From: JBBTCX01 sp964494205
Lineage (GTDB): Bacteria; Planctomycetota; Phycisphaerae; UBA1845
Direction: 5' to 3'
Length of the DNA: 64,000 bases
Assembly (NCBI GenBank): GCA_964494205.1
Contig: CAZBRD010000001.1
Location: 248,001 to 312,000 of the forward strand
How positions within the stretch are numbered: the first letter of the stretch is position 1; each line of letters starts with the position of its first letter. The position numbers were made by a program, and so were the translations under genes. Below are positions 35,559-44,282 of the stretch, one piece after another. A model generated the notes under the pieces. The model ran no database searches and was not told the origin of the DNA. It was given only the letters and a program-made list of their open reading frames with translations.

Positions 35559-38519
35559 ATGCACACCGACGCCCTTTCCTATTGGCAGATAACCGTCCGA
35601 GCCCGCACCGCCGCGCTCGACAACCAGGCCCGCACGGTGCTCACGGATGTTCATCAACTCGGCTTGTCGCAGGTCAAAGGCGTCCGCACGTGCCGCTTCT
35701 TTTTTCTACACGGCAAACTCCAGGAGTCAGCCGTTCGCCATCTCGCGGAAAAGCTGCTGGTTGATCCCGTGGCCGAGACGTACACCATCGCGCCGGGGCT
35801 GACGGTTAGAGACTGGAAGCAGCCGTCCATCGAGGTACACCTCCAACCGGGAGTGATGAATCCGCCGGCGCTGACGATTCTCAAAGCTGCTCAACAACTG
35901 CTTGGCGCATCTGAATTGGATGACACCGAGCTAGTCGAAGTTCAAACCGCGCGAGGGTACGAGTTCAGCGGCGAGGTTACAGCGGGTGATCTTGAGCAGA
36001 TTGCTTCGCGTGTGCTGGCCAACTCGTGCATTGAGCGATGGTACATCCAATCTTCCACGCGACACGAAAAGCTGCCGGAATCGTTTCCTACGCCACCTCG
36101 GCGCGAGTTTGTGCTGCGACATGTTCCGCTTAAGGGCATGGATGATTCAGTGCTCTCGCGTTTATCGCGGGACGGCCACCTGTTCTTGTCGCTCGACGAA
36201 ATGCGTGCCATCCGCGACTACTACGTTCGACAAGTGCGCGACCCGACTGATCTCGAACTCGAGACGCTGGCTCAAACATGGTCCGAGCATTGCGTGCACA
36301 AGACTCTCAAGAGCGAAGTGCGATATCGCGGGCGCGGCTTCGGCAGCAACGCAAGCGAGATCGACGTCACTTTTGGCAATCTTCTCAGGGACACGATCGC
36401 AGCCGTCACGCGTACGCTCAATAAGCCATGGTGCCTGAGCGTTTTCGTGGATAATGCGGGCGTCATTGAGTTCGACGATGAATTCGGTATCGCGTTCAAA
36501 GTCGAGACGCACAACCACCCGTCTGCTATTGAGCCCTACGGCGGTGCGTCGACCGGCGTCGGCGGTTGCATTCGCGACATTATGGGTTGCGGACTCGGCG
36601 CGAAGCCGATCGCCTCGACCGACGTGTTCTGCCTCGCGCATCCCGATTTCGACGAAGCGCGATTGCCCAAGGATGTGCTCCATCCACGCAGGACGTTGAA
36701 AGGCGTGGTCGGCGGCGTGCGCGATTACGGCAACCGCATGGGCATTCCCACAGTCAACGGCGCGATCTATTTCGACGACCGCTATCTTGCGAACCCGCTG
36801 GTGTATTGTGGCTGCGTGGGTTTGATCCCGCGCAATCGACTCGCGAAAGCTGCGCAACCGGGCGACCTCATCGTCGTAGCCGGCGGACGCACGGGTCGCG
36901 ATGGAATCCACGGCGCGACGTTTTCATCGGCTGAGCTTACGGACACGCACGCGGATGAGTTCGCTCATGCGGTCCAGATCGGAAACGCGATCGAACAGAA
37001 AAAAGTTCTCGATGCGATGTTGCTGGCGCGCGACCATGCGAAGGGTTGTCTCTACTCAGCCGTCACCGATTGCGGCGCGGGCGGGTTGAGTAGCGCGGTC
37101 GGCGAAATGGGTGCGGAGATCGGCGCTTCGGTGAATCTCGAAACCGTCCCGCTGAAATACGCGGGTCTTCGCTACGACGAAATCTGGATCTCCGAAGCGC
37201 AGGAGCGCATGGTCTTCGCGGTGCCGCCGCAGCATTGGCCCGATTTCCAGCGAGTATTCCACGAAGAGGAAGTCGAGGCCACCGCGATCGGCACGTTTAC
37301 CGATGACCACACACTGACCGTGAGGTATCAGGGAAGTGTAGTCGGAAAACTTGACATGCATTTCCTGCATGTAGGCCGACCGGCGAATACGCGCGAAGCC
37401 ATTTGGTCGAAACAACCGAATGAGAACCCAGTAAACATTACGATCTTGAAGAAAGTTGAGACGTGGAATCCGCTTTCCATCGAAAATACATCAAAGATAA
37501 ATACAGCAGCGAAACTCATTGGCAACGATCGCCTCATCCACGAACTACGCCAGCTCAACGTCGCCTCAAAGGAATGGGTCATTCGCCAATACGATCACGA
37601 AGTGCAAGGCCGTAGCGTCGTCAAACCACTGATGGGCGCTAACAGTGGACCGTCCGATGCAGCTGTCCTTCGTCCGCGCTACGACTCGAACAAGGGCATC
37701 GCCATTGGTTGCGGCCTATGTCCGGAGCTGTTCGACTTCGATCCGTATTGGATGGCTGTCGCCGCCATCGATGAAGCTTTCCGCAATATCATTTGCGTCG
37801 GTGCGAACCCCGATCGCGTAGCCATTCTCGACAATTTCTGCTGGCCGAAGTGCGACACACCCGAAGGCATGGGTTCGCTCGTCCGCGCCTGTCGCGGTGC
37901 ACACGACGCGGCCATCGCCTATGGCCTGCCGTTCATCTCCGGCAAGGATTCGCTGAACAATCAGTTCTCCATGAGCGACGAAGAATCGCGCCGCACCGGG
38001 TTGCCCAGACAATTGGCGATCCCGGGGACGCTGCTGATCAGTGCGATTGGTTTGGTCGACGACGTGCGAGCTTGCACGACGATGGACCTTAAGAAGCCGG
38101 GGAATCGCCTCGTCTTCGCCAGTGCTGGTGAATCATTTCAGTCTCTCGAAGAATCATTAGCTGTTCATCGAAAAGTGTCATCACTGATCCGCAATGGCAA
38201 AGTCGCGGCGGCCCATGATGTCAGCGACGGCGGACTTATCGTCACGATCGCCGAAATGTGCATCGCCTCGGGCCTGGGGGCTGAACTGACACTTCCAGCG
38301 GAGTTAGCCAACGAAGCGTTGTTCGCCAACAGAATGACCTCATATGTGCTTGAGATGTCGGAAGAGAACGCCACCCAATGCGGGTTCCCGATCACCGGCA
38401 CAGTCACCGAAAATGCCCGTTTGAAAATCGCAGCCTGCGGAATCGACGCCTCCATCGAAGAAATCTCGCGAGCGTGGCGCGAACCGCTCGCGCATGGCGG
38501 AGGGCACGTTCATGGCTAA
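35559..38519 (+). CDS. purL: Phosphoribosylformylglycinamidine synthase, PurL with fused N-terminal PurS domains
   Basis: It catalyses the ATP- and glutamine-dependent conversion of FGAR to FGAM in purine synthesis. The 986-residue protein starts probably at ATG 35559; no strong ribosome site is visible. Residues about 8-80 resemble PurS (ALDNQARTVLTDVHQLGLSQ, AEKLLVDPVAETYTI). A second PurS-like unit follows (about 90-165: VHLQPGVMNPPALTILKAAQ). The synthetase core begins near 190 with LETLAQTWSEHCVHKTLKSE, KVETHNHPSAIEPYGGASTG and TDCGAGGLSSAVGEMGAEIG. The glutaminase is separate, encoded by purQ overlapping the last 8 bases. This is intermediate between the three-subunit Bacillus enzyme and the single-chain E. 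coli enzyme. Confidence 0.93.
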   Translation: MHTDALSYWQITVRARTAALDNQARTVLTDVHQLGLSQVKGVRTCRFFFLHGKLQESAVRHLAEKLLVDPVAETYTIAPGLTVRDWKQPSIEVHLQPGVMNPPALTILKAAQQLLGASELDDTELVEVQTARGYEFSGEVTAGDLEQIASRVLANSCIERWYIQSSTRHEKLPESFPTPPRREFVLRHVPLKGMDDSVLSRLSRDGHLFLSLDEMRAIRDYYVRQVRDPTDLELETLAQTWSEHCVHKTLKSEVRYRGRGFGSNASEIDVTFGNLLRDTIAAVTRTLNKPWCLSVFVDNAGVIEFDDEFGIAFKVETHNHPSAIEPYGGASTGVGGCIRDIMGCGLGAKPIASTDVFCLAHPDFDEARLPKDVLHPRRTLKGVVGGVRDYGNRMGIPTVNGAIYFDDRYLANPLVYCGCVGLIPRNRLAKAAQPGDLIVVAGGRTGRDGIHGATFSSAELTDTHADEFAHAVQIGNAIEQKKVLDAMLLARDHAKGCLYSAVTDCGAGGLSSAVGEMGAEIGASVNLETVPLKYAGLRYDEIWISEAQERMVFAVPPQHWPDFQRVFHEEEVEATAIGTFTDDHTLTVRYQGSVVGKLDMHFLHVGRPANTREAIWSKQPNENPVNITILKKVETWNPLSIENTSKINTAAKLIGNDRLIHELRQLNVASKEWVIRQYDHEVQGRSVVKPLMGANSGPSDAAVLRPRYDSNKGIAIGCGLCPELFDFDPYWMAVAAIDEAFRNIICVGANPDRVAILDNFCWPKCDTPEGMGSLVRACRGAHDAAIAYGLPFISGKDSLNNQFSMSDEESRRTGLPRQLAIPGTLLISAIGLVDDVRACTTMDLKKPGNRLVFASAGESFQSLEESLAVHRKVSSLIRNGKVAAAHDVSDGGLIVTIAEMCIASGLGAELTLPAELANEALFANRMTSYVLEMSEENATQCGFPITGTVTENARLKIAACGIDASIEEISRAWREPLAHGGGHVHG

Positions 38520-39279
38520 CGTTCGCGTTTTGGTCTTGCGTGCAGCCGGCATCAACTGCGACGAGGAGATCGCGCATTGCTGGCGATCGGTCGGTGCGAA
38601 GCCCGAGGTTCTACACATCAACCGCATCGCCGAAAACCCGCGACAAATCCGCGACTTTCAGATCGTCACCATCCCCGGCGGGTTCAGCTACGGCGACGAC
38701 ATCGGCGCGGGCGTCATTCTCGCTCAGCGCCTCTCACTCGATCTGATCGATGAACTGCGCGAAGTCGTCCACCGCGGCGGCGGCATCCTCGGCGTGTGCA
38801 ATGGTTTTCAGGTATTGGTCAAAGCAGGTTTATTGCCCGGCGGTCGATTCACCAATCAGGTCACCGTCACCTACAACGATTCCGGCCAGTTCGAAGCTCG
38901 CTGGGTCAAGCTCGAAGTCTGCACCGACCGCTGCCCGTTCTTGACGCCGAAATCAACGCTCCGCCTGCCGGTGGAACACGGCGAAGGCAAAGTGGTGACA
39001 ACCAGTGACACCGTCGCCCAAGAGCTTTCGCAATCTGGATACGTGGCTGTGCGATACGTGGACGAAGAAGGCCGTCACGATCGCTACCCCGCCAACCCCA
39101 ACGGTAGCGTCGGAGGCATCGCAGGCCTCTGCGACGAAACCGGCCGCATCTTCGGGTTGATGCCGCACCCGGATCGACATTTCTCCCATCAACATCGCCC
39201 GGATGGGAGAGAATGCTCGGTAGAGGGAACGCCCGATGGTCTGTCGGTTTTCATGAATGCCGTTCGGCATTGGCAGTGA
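38512..39279 (+). CDS. purQ: Phosphoribosylformylglycinamidine synthase glutaminase subunit PurQ
   Basis: This 255-residue class I glutamine amidotransferase supplies ammonia to PurL. The ATG at 38512, behind GGAGGG, overlaps the purL stop by 8 bases, so translation is coupled. Motifs: the start VRVLVLRAAGINCDEE, IPGGFSYGDDIGAG, the nucleophile elbow GVCNGFQVL with catalytic Cys, and the terminal GLMPHPDRHF. The usual third triad position is Glu (PHPE); here it reads Asp, a variant worth noting though it may be tolerated or typical of this branch. The longer frame upstream (38494) lacks support. Confidence 0.93.
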   Translation: MANVRVLVLRAAGINCDEEIAHCWRSVGAKPEVLHINRIAENPRQIRDFQIVTIPGGFSYGDDIGAGVILAQRLSLDLIDELREVVHRGGGILGVCNGFQVLVKAGLLPGGRFTNQVTVTYNDSGQFEARWVKLEVCTDRCPFLTPKSTLRLPVEHGEGKVVTTSDTVAQELSQSGYVAVRYVDEEGRHDRYPANPNGSVGGIAGLCDETGRIFGLMPHPDRHFSHQHRPDGRECSVEGTPDGLSVFMNAVRHWQ

Positions 39280-39355
39280 AGAGTGTCACAGTGAACGTGC
39301 GGGCTGCCTAACGGTTATCGATCAACTTTCGTATTCATAGTCTTGGAGTATTGCC

Positions 39356-40000
39356 GTGTCCATGCTGCAAACTGAGCTTAGCGAAATCTTGGCACATTTG
39401 TCCAAGCGCGGCTTCGAAACACGCGATCTGGAGTTTGACCCCCCCGCAAAGCCAATCGAAGTAGATCGTGCAGAAGCGAAACTCGGTTTCAAGTTGCCGC
39501 CCTCTTTTCGAGAAGTGGTGACTACCGTTTCGAGCCAAATCGGTTTCTGGTGGTACTCTCCGGACGGGGTCGAGTTCCCGCCGCCTTTCCGCAGCAACTT
39601 CTCGGGACAGCTAGAGTGGTCTCTCGAACATATTTCCAAGTATGAGCAAGGTCGCATGGGATGGGTGGAGAGCGTATTTCCAAACGCTGATGATGCGTAT
39701 GATGCTGTTTGGCATAACAAGCTTGCCTTCAGCGCGATCGGAAATGGAGATTATCTTGCGATTGATTTGTCACCGACGAATTATGAGCGCATTGTATATT
39801 TGAGCCATGATGATGGCGGGGGACACGGCCATGTTCTCGCCGACGACTTTGCCGACCTATTGCGGCGCTGGGTTCCGCTAGCATGTGCAGGGGCGGAAGA
39901 TTGGCAGTGGTTGCCATTTACGAATGACCAGGATTCTCGGATCGACCCCACTTGTGAGAACGCGAAAGCTTGGCGAGGGTTGCTTGGACTACCCGTGTGA
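39356..40000 (+). CDS. SMI1/KNR4 (SUKH) family protein
   Basis: The 214-residue protein starts at GTG 39356, with GGAG seven bases upstream. The SUKH core is seen in AEAKLGFKLPPSFREVVTTV, the VFPNADDAYDAVWHNKLAFS region, then FSAIGNGDYLAIDLSPTNYE and IVYLSHDDGGGHGHVLADDF. SUKH proteins often act as immunity proteins against polymorphic or contact-dependent nuclease toxins, but also occur as solitary genes. No toxin gene is adjacent, so this may be an orphan immunity gene. It lies at the edge of the accessory region that includes the DUF3105 tail remnant. Confidence 0.88.
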   Translation: MSMLQTELSEILAHLSKRGFETRDLEFDPPAKPIEVDRAEAKLGFKLPPSFREVVTTVSSQIGFWWYSPDGVEFPPPFRSNFSGQLEWSLEHISKYEQGRMGWVESVFPNADDAYDAVWHNKLAFSAIGNGDYLAIDLSPTNYERIVYLSHDDGGGHGHVLADDFADLLRRWVPLACAGAEDWQWLPFTNDQDSRIDPTCENAKAWRGLLGLPV

Positions 40001-40057
40001 CTCGTACACTATTCGCGTCGCGTATGGTCGTAAGTGGACGTTTAGCAAGGGCCTGCC

Positions 40058-40136
40058 TACGGCGCCAATTCCGGCCCTTGGTCCAGATATTCCTCATAGA
40101 ACTGCGTGATGCGATCCGCGTCGACGGTTTCGAGAT
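40058..40136 (-). pseudogene. Remnant copy of the 3' end of the DUF3105 lipoprotein gene (left direct repeat, locus B)
   Basis: On the minus strand this encodes NLETVDADRITQFYEEYLDQ followed by GPELAP, against the end of the intact gene at 41826-41906. Only five or six of about 77 bases differ. The match begins right at the intact gene's stop-codon edge, where the remnant has no stop, and ends abruptly at 40136. Nothing upstream of the gene is present. The copies bracket a methyltransferase and an unknown gene. Confidence 0.85.
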
Positions 40137-40254
40137 TTAAATAGGACCCATCTTTCACCGCCAATTCCCCAGCCGCACCTGACCGCGCCGATAATGAGCT
40201 TCAGCGTTTTCTAGTGCATCACCGAGAAGAAACAAAGGACTTCAGGAGAATCGC

Positions 40255-40878
40255 ATGTTCATCCGGCAAATGCAGGAAATATTCTACATGAGGGCGAAGA
40301 CCCCGAAAGACCTCCCCTGGCACCGGGACGTCCCGGATGGATTCATCCCGGAAGTCGTTGAGGCGCGAGGCAAACCGGGCCGGGCGCTCGATTTGGGCTG
40401 TGGATCGGGCGTTTTTTCGGTCTGGCTCGCGAAGAAGGGCTACGAAGTGACCGGTGTCGATTTCATTCCGCGCGCGATCGATATGTCCCGGGCGCGCGCC
40501 GAAGCGGAAGGTGTGCGGGTGAACTGGGTCAACGCGGACCTGCTCACCTGGACGGCGCCCGGGCAGTTCGATGTCATTGTCGATTCCGGCTGTCTGCATT
40601 CCCTGATCGGCGGCGATGTTGGCCGGTACAAGGAGCAGCTCGTGCGCTGGCTGGCCCCCGGAGGTGATTATGTCCTCGGGCATTTCGGCAAGAGACATTG
40701 GCTCGACTGGCGCCCGGTCGGGCCGACGCGCCGGACCCGGGAGCAGTTGGTGCGGCTGTTCGCTCCGGAGCTAGAGGTCGTCAAGCATCAGCAGAGTGAA
40801 ATGGCTGTTCCGCTACCGATCGGCCCCATTGTGCAAGGACACTCATTCTGGTTTCGCCGTACGAGCCCAAAGGCATGA
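40255..40878 (+). CDS. Class I SAM-dependent methyltransferase (accessory islet)
   Basis: The 207-residue protein starts at ATG 40255, behind AGGAG. Motif I is ALDLGCGSGVFSVWLA (about residues 43-58), followed by the acidic strand end VTGVDFIPRAID, motif-IV-like FDVIVDSGCLHSL, and a LVRWLAPGGDYVLGHFG post-motif. It resembles the Methyltransf_25 / thiopurine-methyltransferase-like group acting on small molecules; the substrate is unknown. It is visibly more GC-rich than all flanking DNA, unlike the AT-rich gene beside it, which suggests independent acquisition. It lies inside the pair of direct repeats of locus B. Confidence 0.88.
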   Translation: MFIRQMQEIFYMRAKTPKDLPWHRDVPDGFIPEVVEARGKPGRALDLGCGSGVFSVWLAKKGYEVTGVDFIPRAIDMSRARAEAEGVRVNWVNADLLTWTAPGQFDVIVDSGCLHSLIGGDVGRYKEQLVRWLAPGGDYVLGHFGKRHWLDWRPVGPTRRTREQLVRLFAPELEVVKHQQSEMAVPLPIGPIVQGHSFWFRRTSPKA

Positions 40879-41067
40879 CCGGCGTACTGAGCTAGTTCAA
40901 CAACCATTAAGAAAGCGATTACAACCACGAGGAACAGAAAGTGCCGCGTCGAGCAAGGAAAAGGAAGAGACTCTCCCTTTCAGCTGATTGATGGGAGAAT
41001 CAAGGAATTCAAGTATTGGGGCGAGATGCTTCATCGGGTCCGACTGCTCATCAGGCGGGCCGCCCCG

Positions 41068-41760
41068 CTATTTTACAAGCCAAAGCGGTGCACGAATTTT
41101 CACCGCGTGTTTGGCAGTAAGCCATGCATGACAAAGACACTGAATGTGCCCATCATCGTCGGCTCGCTCACTTGACCAATATGCCTGACTGACTGCTTCG
41201 ACCGACTTTGCACTGGCTTCGATCTCAAGCAATGCAAGGAGCAAATCTAATTCTCTAATAAGCCTACGAAGATTTCCAACCTGAAACGCGCCCTTTTCGC
41301 CAGCACGCGGACCGTAGTCGTTAACCATGCTCCTGAGCAAAGAATTGACCAATGCCTGTTGGTCACTGTCTGGCGATTTTCGTTTAAGCCCAAGAGATTG
41401 CAGGATCCTTGAGAAAAACCCGCCGGAGATCACGGTTACACTTTCAATCTGCGGCCCATCATCCGAAGGCGACGTTCCTGGGGGCCATAGCAATTCGCGT
41501 ACAACGTCGGCATCGATGTATACACCGTGCCATGCATCAACCGCACACAATTGCACTGTTTGAGATTCGTCTAGCTTCGACTTAGCGAAAGTCTGAAGTT
41601 CGCTCCACCAGGACCACGCAAGCTCATCATTGAGACAAAAGCGTTCGCCTGGAGTTCCCAACGGTAAGGCTGCACCGAAACGAGCTTGTAGCAATTCAAC
41701 GATATCGCTGCTGTCGCATAGGATGTCGTTCGGGTGACCGGCCTGAAAGTTGAAACCCAT
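41068..41760 (-). CDS. Unknown cytosolic protein (accessory islet)
   Basis: The 230-residue protein starts at ATG 41760 with a weak CGGGAT site. There is no signal peptide or membrane segment. Features visible are an aromatic N-terminal half (FCLNDELAWSWWSELQTFAK, DAWHGVYIDADVVRELLWPP) and a helical C-terminal half (LRRLIRELDLLLALLEIEAS, CLCHAWLTAKHAVKI). I recognise no family; the size and position recall immunity or stress-type accessory proteins, but this is only context. It is AT-richer than its surroundings and sits 65 bases from the DUF3105 gene's stop, within locus B. Confidence 0.65.
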   Translation of the reverse strand: MGFNFQAGHPNDILCDSSDIVELLQARFGAALPLGTPGERFCLNDELAWSWWSELQTFAKSKLDESQTVQLCAVDAWHGVYIDADVVRELLWPPGTSPSDDGPQIESVTVISGGFFSRILQSLGLKRKSPDSDQQALVNSLLRSMVNDYGPRAGEKGAFQVGNLRRLIRELDLLLALLEIEASAKSVEAVSQAYWSSERADDDGHIQCLCHAWLTAKHAVKIRAPLWLVK

Positions 41761-41825
41761 AGTTACATCCCGTTAGTAGATGTAAGAAAGCGCTCAATGA
41801 TAAGCTATACGAGAGATGACGTAAT

Positions 41826-42665
41826 TCACGGCGCCAATTCCGGCCCCTGATCCAGATAATCCTCGTAGAACTGCGTGATGCGATCCGCGTCGACGGTTTC
41901 GAGGTTCAGCTGCACGTCCCACGCGATGCACATTACTTCGCCGGGTAGGCCGTTGTAGGGTGCGGCCACAAACTTCACTGTATCAAACACTTCGCTCTCG
42001 GGAAGTTCGTTGTAAATGACGCGAAGCTCATCCTGCAAGTCCGTATCGCATTCGTCCTCGCATTGATAGAGCACGACGACGTAACCATGCTCGAGGTTGT
42101 GCACCCATTGCTCTTCCTGGAGGAAGTCCGTGAAGACGCCGGCCGGAACCGGCGCGAAAAGTAGCTGCGACCAGTGCGGACCCGAAGCCGGGGGATTCGT
42201 CAGATAGGTGGCCTGCGTGCCGACGGGGATGTGGTTCGCGCCTTCGTTGGGAATCGCGATCTCAACGCCGAATTCTCCGTCTCCGCCACCGGAGTTGTCA
42301 TTGCCGCCGCCACCGCCTCCACCACCACCGCCGTTGTCATTCGAGGGCGTATTATCGTTGGACGGGGTGTTGTCATTCTCGTTTTCCGAATCGTTATCGT
42401 TCGATTCGCCGTTGTCATTCGCGCCCGCGTTGTCGTTCTCGGATTCGTTGTCGTTGCTGGCGGTATTGTCATTTCCGGCGGTGTTGTCATTGGCTGCGGC
42501 GTTATCGTTGGTCGCCGAATTGTCATTGGCCGCCGAGTTATCATTCGCGGCAGAGTTGTCATTGCCCGGGCCCGGATCGCCCGGCGTACACCCCCACAAC
42601 GGCAGCATCACCAGCACCGTCCAAACACCAATCCGACCGAGGCTTCGAATCCCACTCATCAGCAT
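41826..42665 (-). CDS. DUF3105 lipoprotein with NDN repeat linker
   Basis: The 279-residue protein starts at ATG 42665, seven bases after AAAGGAG. A signal peptide with lipobox LPLWGC predicts a membrane-anchored lipoprotein. Residues about 33-125 are about 17 copies of a pentapeptide of the type NDNxA, then a poly-Gly run. The rest is DUF3105: HIPVGTQATYLTNPPASGPH, WVHNLEHGYVVVLYQC, FVAAPYNGLPGEVMCIAWDV. DUF3105 proteins are extracytoplasmic and functionally uncharacterised. The last 26 codons are duplicated at 40058-40136. The linker recalls the one on the cytochrome at 17.6-19.0 kb. Confidence 0.88.
   Translation of the reverse strand: MLMSGIRSLGRIGVWTVLVMLPLWGCTPGDPGPGNDNSAANDNSAANDNSATNDNAAANDNTAGNDNTASNDNESENDNAGANDNGESNDNDSENENDNTPSNDNTPSNDNGGGGGGGGGGNDNSGGGDGEFGVEIAIPNEGANHIPVGTQATYLTNPPASGPHWSQLLFAPVPAGVFTDFLQEEQWVHNLEHGYVVVLYQCEDECDTDLQDELRVIYNELPESEVFDTVKFVAAPYNGLPGEVMCIAWDVQLNLETVDADRITQFYEDYLDQGPELAP
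42332..42567. repeat. 15-bp coding minisatellite (NDN repeats)
   Basis: About 16 imperfect tandem units such as GTTGTCATTGGCCGC encode the pentapeptide linker of the DUF3105 lipoprotein. Units diverge at the last two codons, which indicates past slippage expansion. Confidence 0.8.
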
Positions 42666-42773
42666 GCAAACACTCCTTTAGTCCGCATACATATTATGGC
42701 GGCCAGTCGCGTCGAGGAAAGTCGACGCACCTCATGTTTTGACTTTTGGACTTTTCGACGTTGGGCGTTTGTT

Positions 42774-44216
42774 TTACGGCGTTTCCTTGATCCACTTGGC
42801 GATCGTATCGATCACCGCGCCGTCCACGTAGCTGCGTCGTTGATAATCTGCCGGCACCGATGGCCCCGAACCGGGCCGAAAGAGATGATCGAGATTGTCG
42901 AACAGTTTCAGGGTCACGCTCTTGCGACCCTCCAGTTTTTTCTTCCAGATACCGAAATCCTTTTCCGCGCTCACCTGATAATCGCGCCCGCCCTGCAAAA
43001 CCAGAATTGGGTGCGGGATCGACATGGCTCGGTTCACCGCGTCCAGCTTGTCTAGTTCCTTCCAATATGCGACCGGCGCACCGAGGATCGACACGTCATC
43101 CTTTGCTTTGCCCGATCGCAGCTCTTTGATCGCGTTCAGCGTCTCGTCGATCTTCGCTTTCTCGTTCGCGTCTACCACGCCATCTGAGGCCGCGATGTAT
43201 TGTATCTGGTCCTCGACCAAGTCGGCGATTGGCCGCGCAGCCGCCGCCAACATGACAATCCCGTGCACGCCCGGCTCCTTCATCGCGATGTACGGGGCAG
43301 CCGACGCGCCGAGGCTGTGACCGATGACATACACCCGCTTGGGGTCGATCCGCTCATTCGTGAGCAACAAACGCACAGCCGCTGCCGCGTCGTCGATCAC
43401 TTCCTCTTCGAGCGTGATCTTGTTCTCGTCCATCGCGTAGCCGTGCTGCTTGGTGCGCTTCTCATAACGCAGCACCGCGATGCCCTTCGATGCGAGCCCC
43501 CACGCGAGATCCTTGAACGGCTTGTTTTCGATCAGCGATGCATCGCGATCATTCGGTCCGCTGCCGTGCACCAGCACAGCCGCCGCCACGCGATCGCTCC
43601 CTTTGGGCAGCGTCAGCGTGCCGGGCAATGGAAACTTCCCGGCGGACACGGTGACTTCTGTTTCGGTGAACGCGTTCTTGTCGACGTAGGCCGGCGCGAT
43701 GTATTCGACGCCTTCGGACGATGGCGTGAAGAAAAGCCCTGCGACTTCGTCCTTTTGGTTCAGCGAAATCTTGACGTTGAGCGCGCTCTGCTGAAATTTG
43801 CACAGGATGTCGACAACGGTTATTTCGCCCACGACTTGCGAGGTCGCCCGCATCTCCGACTGGTACGGCCCAAAGTCCTTTTTCACGCTCAGCCAAACAT
43901 CTTTGAGCGTGCTCTCCGGCAGCGCGGACTTCATTGTCGCATCGCTGGCCGCCACGAAGTCGCCGAACTTTTCGTCGATGAGCAGTTTGAGCAACGCCCG
44001 AGCGCGATCGATTTTGGCATCCTTCGGCGCGTCCCCGGCAATCGCAATGCTCGAAATTCCGAGGAGGAAAAGAAACGATGGCGTGCAGCAATAGTTCCCT
44101 CTCCCTCTTAGACCGAATGCGACTGAGAAAGGAGCATGAGGGGTAGGGTGAGGGTCTCTTAATCTGCCATCGCTTGGTTTTGTTACAAGAACAAATTGCT
44201 TTCGATCTGCGAACAT
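42774..44216 (-). CDS. Exported alpha/beta hydrolase with DUF3887-like N-domain; unusual N-terminus
   Basis: The protein has 480 residues from ATG 44216 (GGGAG seven bases upstream). A signal-type helix (TPSFLFLLGISSIAIAGDA) lies at about 45-63, preceded by about 40 odd residues that read a REP-like element (see 44097-44160). Residues about 66-170 resemble the DUF3887 domain often fused to hydrolases. The hydrolase follows with oxyanion strand AAVLVHGSGPNDRD, nucleophile GHSLG (Ser301), Asp412 in GGRDYQ and His444 in DNLDH, a complete triad. Esterase or peptidase activity is likely; substrate unknown. It could be mis-targeted if the N-terminal insert blocks the signal peptide. Confidence 0.85.
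   Translation of the reverse strand: MFADRKQFVLVTKPSDGRLRDPHPTPHAPFSVAFGLRGRGNYCCTPSFLFLLGISSIAIAGDAPKDAKIDRARALLKLLIDEKFGDFVAASDATMKSALPESTLKDVWLSVKKDFGPYQSEMRATSQVVGEITVVDILCKFQQSALNVKISLNQKDEVAGLFFTPSSEGVEYIAPAYVDKNAFTETEVTVSAGKFPLPGTLTLPKGSDRVAAAVLVHGSGPNDRDASLIENKPFKDLAWGLASKGIAVLRYEKRTKQHGYAMDENKITLEEEVIDDAAAAVRLLLTNERIDPKRVYVIGHSLGASAAPYIAMKEPGVHGIVMLAAAARPIADLVEDQIQYIAASDGVVDANEKAKIDETLNAIKELRSGKAKDDVSILGAPVAYWKELDKLDAVNRAMSIPHPILVLQGGRDYQVSAEKDFGIWKKKLEGRKSVTLKLFDNLDHLFRPGSGPSVPADYQRRSYVDGAVIDTIAKWIKETP
44097..44160. repeat. REP-like inverted repeat inside the hydrolase N-terminus
   Basis: CCCTCTCCCTCTTA at 44097-44110 and AGGGGTAGGGTGAGGG at 44139-44154 form an imperfect palindrome. 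Read in the gene frame it gives PHPTPHAP...LRGRGN, a translation typical of dispersed PHPNPSPRGRG-type intergenic repeats. Confidence 0.6.
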
Positions 44217-44282
44217 CTTCAAACTCCCGTGGCCATGCTTAGGTCCACCGGAGTTGAACTAGAACGCAGCCTGTCCGCGAGG

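Noticed and set aside
6224..39311. GCCTAAC motifs near dinD and the SUKH gene as integron attC sites
   Set aside because: A 7-base motif is expected several times by chance in 64 kb, no matching GTTRRRY partner or folded arms are present, and there is no integrase.
43200..44111. Open frame antisense to the alpha/beta hydrolase
   Set aside because: The hydrolase carries the complete catalytic triad; the antisense frame has nothing recognisable.
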